Below are positions 60,240 to 64,000 of a stretch of DNA of 64,000 nucleotides, piece by piece. The notes under the pieces were generated by a model. The model saw only the letters and a list, made by a program, of their open reading frames with translations, was not told the origin of the DNA and searched no databases. Position 1 is the stretch's first letter. Every line of letters starts with the position of its first letter. Source of the DNA: Daedaleopsis sinensis. Lineage: Eukaryota > Basidiomycota > Agaricomycetes > Polyporales > Polyporaceae. A program made the translations under genes and the position numbers. The DNA is taken from positions 4,030,001 to 4,094,000 of the forward strand of contig CM066300.1 in the NCBI GenBank assembly GCA_033807695.1, written 5' to 3'.

Positions 60240-61579
60240 CTATCTGTTACGTCGTCTATAACTGTCCATGGAGTCTCGCATGAGCTGTATGCGTTGAGTG
60301 TCCGAGGCGGTGGAGATGAACAACGGGATGATGGTCTCTATCTTCCGCCAATAGTCCAGAAAAGCCTTCGACTTCCAGCTCCCCAGCGTCGCTACTATGT
60401 CCGGATGGGTCCCTCTCAGCAGCAGCTCGGTCGCTCCACCGATCCTGAAACAATGCCCTGTCAGCTGTTCCAAGCCCGCCCGCCTCCATACTTCGTTGCA
60501 GCGACCGATGAACCAGTCCCTGGTCATCGGCACCCACCCTTTCTCATCGCCGGTGTCGAAGCTGAACAGCGGCGCATGCTCCGGCGCCGCCGTGTTCGTG
60601 ACCAGGTGGTGCTCGATGGCCGTTACTGGGCATAGGAACCCGGTGATGCCCGTGAGGATGACGTCTGCCCCCTCGCGTCCCGTCGTCTTCGTCCAAGGTA
60701 TGTGAAAGACTGCGTATCTCGTACGGTTTGGTATTGTCCGATATCGCACCTCCGCTCGCTTCGCGACGTGCTTCTCCGGATCGAACGCCCGCGCTGACGG
60801 GATGACGAGCTCGCCTAGTCTGTGTTTTGATGCGTGTGAGAACGTCCCCCTGCTCTTCTCCATCTTACGTACCTTCTGCATCCCCAGAACGCAGTACATG
60901 CCACTGCGAACACCGCTGCGTCGAACGTGTTCGATAGATCCAAACCGTTCACCAGAGCCTCCATGTGCTCATGCGTGACCGGCGGTCTCTTCGGTAAGCT
61001 CGGCGGGTTGAGCTTTTTCGCGCCCTTCTTCGCGTACATGAGCATGTCCTCCCCCTGCCACTGGGCGCCGTTGAGTGCGTGATAGATCTTCAGGCCCGAC
61101 ATCCATGCGCTCATGGTCTTCGCCTGCACCTTTCCCGCGTGCTTTGCTACCAGCGCAGCCAGCAGGTACTCGGGCGCCGGCATGCGTTCACGCTCTGGAA
61201 CGTTGAGCTCGTCGCATAGCTGTGTGTACCTGAGGACTCCTGCGCCATAGTTGGAAGCGGTGCCTGGTTCTAGCCCCGTTCGCATGATTTCGAAAACGCT
61301 CGCGACGACGGCCGGTGGCAGTTTTGATGCGATCCGCGCGCGGAATTCCAGGCCCGCTTCAGTCTCCCATCGGAATATTCGTTCTTCTGCGAGGACGTGA
61401 GGTCGTAACGTTGAGGGAACGATCTCATTCCCCGGTCGTGGTTTTCGTGGTTTCCGGATCCGAGAGGTTCGCGGCGAGCCGCTCGCGTTCGCCGCTCCAC
61501 TAGCGACGTTCGCAAGAGAACTCCCTCCCGTCCGAGCGCTCGCACGTGCGAGCGCGGTGTCGCTCCCTGTCCTAGGCAT
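60240..61579 (-). CDS. Tyrosine recombinase of the DIRS-order element, 2 exons, 428 residues
   Basis: Exons 61579-60873 and 60819-60240 join through a 53-bp intron (GTACGT...ACACAG) into 428 residues. After a basic Ser/Thr/Arg-rich start comes an N-terminal core-binding domain (LEPGTASNYGAGVLRYTQLC, KTMSAWMSGLKIYH). The catalytic domain follows: the first Arg in WGCRRLGELV, the box GHCFRIGG with H-x-x-R, GSWKS and FLDYWR with the nucleophile Tyr. All expected residues (R...HxxR...W...Y) are present. The enzyme would circularise and integrate the cDNA by site-specific recombination at short matches. The ATG overlaps the RT stop in the sequence CATGCCTAG, so translation may depend on termination-reinitiation or on a separate transcript. 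The intron splits the codon next to the first catalytic arginine. Confidence 0.85.
60820..60872 (-). other. 53-bp intron in the recombinase gene
   Basis: Donor AG|GTACGT and acceptor ACACAG|A on the minus strand. Removal restores CRRLGELVIPS, the standard first-arginine motif. Read through, the frame leaves the conserved domain at once (CRRYVRWRR) and ends at 60815. Confidence 0.75.
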
Positions 61580-63700
61580 GGACAAGGAACTCGTCGAGCT
61601 CTTCAGGGAGAGCAAAGGCAGACCGAAAACGAGACATCGAGGGCTCCGGGGTGCCGCGAGACACCGGGTCCGCCCGATTGATCTTGGTGTTGACATATTC
61701 GGGATATATCGTGATGTTGCGCGCCATGCATATGATTTCCGTGCGCCTGATGGATAAGTTGACTTGGTAGTTCCGGCTCCTGCCCCTCTTGAAAGCTCCC
61801 ACAACTCCCTTGTTGTCGCTCCTCACGAGCACGTCCACGTTCTCCACGTTCAGCTCCTCCAGTCTCCGGACAACCAGCTCGATGGCGATCATCTCGGCCC
61901 AACCGATGTCCCTTCCCTCGCGCTTCCACTCCAGCTCCTCTCCGGACCACTTCCACGCGTCCCACTCGTCTTGCACTACGATCCCTATGCCCCAGTCAGA
62001 TGATGCGTCCACCCAGATCCCTAGGTCTTGGCGCTCGCCCCGCGGCTGCAGGTAGCGCTTGACTCCGGGGCGCTCCAGGACATCCAGCCACCACTTCAAG
62101 TCGGACACGAGCGACTTGGTCGGCCACCTCGTCGAGTGCTCGTTTTTGAATTTTCCGATGAAGGAGCACAGGTTGGTGAGGTATGCGCGTCCTTGCGGGT
62201 AGACGAATGTTATGTGTGATAGGGTGCCGTTCAACTTGAGCATGCGATCGAGCCCAACCTGCTTCGAGCCCTCGCCCATCGCCTCCAGCGCTTCTCTGAC
62301 GCGCGCGAGATACTTGGTGCGCTTTTTCTCTGGCAGCGACACCGATTTCTCCGGTAGGTTCCAGAGGAACCCCACATAGATCCCGATATAGCCATAGTCT
62401 GTAGTCTTGATCAAGTGCCACTGGATGCCCAACCTCTCGGCGATGCGAAAGATGTCAGCAAGGCTGTGCGCGTACACCCACGTTCCGGGGATTAGTCCTT
62501 TAGCAATCGGGAATCGTATGTTGTCGAGATCGTCTACCCACTTTTCATTCGGCCCATAGCCGAGCGCGTCTAGGATGTCCACTATCGCGTCCATGACCGC
62601 GCCTTGGATCCCTGTGCCCGACCGGATGCCGAACGGCACGACGTGATCTATGAAGAATTGACCCGGCGCACACTGTACGACGATGTACTGCTTATGCGCC
62701 GGGTGAACTGGGATGCGCCGGAAGGCCGCGTCGACGTCGAGGGTGGCCATCTGCGCACCCGGTGGGGCGTTCGCCACCTGCGAGGTTACGTTAGCCCTGG
62801 TTCCGCTCAGCACCCGCGTTCCTCTGCTGCGAGCCGTCATTGGCTGTCGCGCCCCCCCGCGCTGTGTCCGCTGCACTCGCCCATCGCTGCAGCGCTCAGA
62901 GCTCGCCCGCGTCGGCGGTCTAGTCGCGCCCGCACCGGCGATTCGACGCGCCCGTACCGGCGTTCAAGTCGCGCCCGTACCGGCGTTCAAGTCGCGCCCG
63001 TACCGGCGATTCGACGCGCCCGCACCGGCGTTCAGGTCGCGCCCGTACCGGCGTTCGTGTCACACCCGTACCGGCGTTGCAGCTCTCCCTCGCGGGCGAC
63101 TGTCGAACTGAATAAAACTCACATGCTCTGCTACCTTCGCCGCTGTTCCCCACTTCGTCGGGAAGTCGTCCGCGTCGATCATGTCGTTGACGGAGACCCC
63201 TTCGTCGTCCTTGAACGAACAGTTCTGCACGAGCCTAAAGCTGCCCGACGTCGCCCCCGCCTTCTCTACCACAGCCAGCGGTGACGATCGGAAATGCGAG
63301 CCTAGAATTTTCTGCACTTCTTGTTTTGAGTATGGGCCCGTCATGTGGCCAAGTTGCACTTGCTCGGTGAGGTATTCTTTTATGAATTCTATGTTATCGA
63401 TTCCTGCTTTGTGATTTTCGGGCGTGAAGGTCTTGGAAAGCGGTCGCATGTCGCCGATGGGGAAACCGTGTTTGAGTCGAGTCGCAAGAAGTGGGTGCCT
63501 ATCAAGAAGATTAAGTTCGCGCAGCATTTTCTCGAATTCCTCTGCGCGATACGTGGTGATGATCCGCTCCTTCTCAGAAGCACCGCTTACTCGCGGCGTG
63601 ATGACTGGAGGATCCACAGAGCGAGCAGATGTGTCCACCGGATTGGCCGAGAGCGCAGCCTCGGCCGGTCTGGCAGGCCGCGGGCCCTCGCGTGTTCCAT
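61572..63700 (-). CDS. Reverse transcriptase/RNase H of the DIRS-order element, at least 2 exons
   Basis: The upstream exon (to 63123) carries the RT fingers: HPLLATRLKHGFPIGDMRPL, KEYLTEQVQLGHMTGPYS, SPLAVVEKAGATSGSFRLVQ and VSVNDMI. After a 345-bp intron (62778-63122) the second exon (62777-61572) continues in frame with motif A (ATLDVDAAFRRIPVHP), motif C as VDD (KWVDDLDNIRFP) and the thumb. RNase H follows: GIWVDASSDWGIGIV, WAEMIAIELVVRRL, LVRSDNKGVVGAF and INRADPVSRG, giving the four acidic catalytic residues. The protein copies element RNA into cDNA and degrades the RNA strand. Its frame is +1 relative to the gag-like ORF and stays open upstream to about 63932, overlapping gag; the start codon is not certain, so 63700 is approximate. 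It ends TAG at 61572. Confidence 0.85.
62778..63122 (-). other. 345-bp intron inside the reverse transcriptase, with a minisatellite
   Basis: On the minus strand the donor is CAT|GTGAGT and the acceptor CCTCGCAG|GTG. Joining gives AAKVAEH followed by VANAPPGAQMATLDVDAAF, a continuous RT sequence leading into motif A. The intron length is a multiple of three but it contains an in-frame stop (63060-63062), so unspliced RNA yields a truncated enzyme lacking the active site. Confidence 0.8.
62924..63080 (-). repeat. 22-23 bp minisatellite, seven copies, within the RT intron
   Basis: The core CGCGCCCGTACCGGCGTTC recurs with the ACCGGCG word at 62934, 62956, 62979, 63002, 63024, 63047 and 63070. 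Spacing alternates between 22 and 23 bp, with small changes at the unit ends. Confidence 0.92.
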
Positions 63701-64000
63701 CTGATACATATCTCCCTTCCCCCTTTGACCGCGACGAGCTTCCCGCCTGAGAAGACGGCGCTGGCGGCGCCTCCTCCGACGGTCTTCGTCCGCGCGCAGG
63801 ATGAAGCCTTGTGCCCGAGCTCCCCACACGTGAGGCAGAGAAGCCCCCCGGGCGCGGGCGACCTGCCCCTCTGAAAGGGCTTCCCTCCCTCGCGGTTGGA
63901 ACCGCCGTCGCCCCGGAACCCTCCGTGGCCACCGCCGCGATCCCCTCTGTCGTTCCGGTCGCTCCTGTCGTACGGTTGGAATCTCGACGAGGAAGCCTGT
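63574..64000 (-). CDS. Gag-like nucleic-acid-binding protein, C-terminal part
   Basis: The minus-strand frame is open from the window edge to TGA at 63574-63576. It has an Arg/Gly/Asp-rich segment (DRGDRGGGHGGF), then a CCHC zinc knuckle CLTCGELGHKASSC, then CIRWNTRGPAACQTGRGC and a second Cys/His cluster HICSLCGSSSHHAAS before KRCF at the C-terminus. This matches the Gag-type first ORF of basidiomycete DIRS-order elements, which packages element RNA. The N-terminal part lies outside the window. The ORF overlaps the RT frame (+1), so RT might be expressed by frameshifting or by internal initiation. Confidence 0.8.
   Translation of the reverse strand, partial: QASSSRFQPYDRSDRNDRGDRGGGHGGFRGDGGSNREGGKPFQRGRSPAPGGLLCLTCGELGHKASSCARTKTVGGGAASAVFSGGKLVAVKGGREICIRWNTRGPAACQTGRGCALGQSGGHICSLCGSSSHHAASKRCF

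Larger units (their letters stand above)
59102..64000 (-). mobile_element. DIRS-order retrotransposon, Ngaro/PAT type, right part outside window
   Basis: On the minus strand the order is gag-like ORF, reverse transcriptase with RNase H, tyrosine recombinase, then a 429-bp repeat (B1, 60131-59703), a 173-bp unit (A2, 59702-59530) and a second copy of the repeat (B2, 59529-59102). Split direct repeats in the order A1-ORFs-B1-A2-B2 are the hallmark of Ngaro and PAT elements, which integrate by tyrosine recombinase rather than by a DDE integrase. The A1 copy should lie beyond position 64000. B1 and B2 differ at only two places and the catalytic residues of all enzymes are intact, so the copy is young and may be active. 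No methyltransferase domain lies between RNase H and recombinase. Confidence 0.85.

Noticed and set aside
61315..61503. Plus-strand ORFs inside the retrotransposon region
   Set aside because: They are antisense shadows of the recombinase and RT coding sequence.
62924..63080. Regularly spaced repeats considered as a CRISPR-like array
   Set aside because: Units are directly adjacent with no unique spacers, and lie within an intron of a eukaryotic retrotransposon.

Overview
The window looks like nuclear DNA of a filamentous basidiomycete, probably an Agaricomycete. Coding stretches are cut by short GT-AG introns of about 46-70 bp, the base composition is moderately GC-rich, a DIRS-order tyrosine-recombinase retrotransposon is present, and several gene families have the look of fungal oxidoreductases or Agaricomycete-specific proteins. 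The lineage is an inference; there is no rRNA or mitochondrial marker. Most of the window holds no gene I can recognise, and open frames in the GC-rich parts occur on both strands and are mostly fortuitous.

Layout. 1-9.8 kb: several multi-exon gene pieces of unknown function (partial gene at the left edge, exons at 788-1762, a good multi-exon gene on the minus strand at 7.0-8.3 kb, a possible exon at 9.4-9.8 kb). 10.8-14.7 kb: the best host gene, a 12-exon ribonucleotide reductase large subunit. I reconstructed it exon by exon; it gives a continuous 1,013-residue frame that keeps every catalytic residue but is very divergent, with changed allosteric loops and a long linker before the C-terminal CxxC. 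16.6-17.3 kb: a minus-strand hypothetical. 17.3-22.6 kb: an AT-richer, gene-poor tract with ACAGGTCA-type repeated words and an ATAC microsatellite. 22.6-34 kb: relics and uncertain genes, including a PCF11-like fragment, a FAD-monooxygenase relic and a GMC-oxidoreductase pseudogene. 35.3-36.5 kb: a multi-exon gene with a weak PD-(D/E)XK-like signature. 36.5-55.8 kb: about 19 kb dominated by GC-rich sequence with many short tandem repeats; one 65-residue Cys-rich ORF is plausible. 55.9-58.8 kb: a four-exon, 819-residue TPX2-like microtubule protein gene on the minus strand.

59.1-64.0 kb: a young DIRS-order (Ngaro/PAT-type) retrotransposon on the minus strand, cut off by the right window edge. 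In its own 5'-3' order it carries a gag-like ORF with zinc knuckles, reverse transcriptase/RNase H, a tyrosine recombinase, and the split terminal repeats B1-A2-B2. Both enzyme genes contain introns: a 345-bp one in RT that carries a 22-23 bp minisatellite, and a 53-bp one that interrupts the first catalytic arginine motif of the recombinase. The element lies 343 bp upstream of the TPX2-like gene in the same orientation.

Exon boundaries and the domain calls come from reading the sequence and from remembered family motifs; no database search was run.
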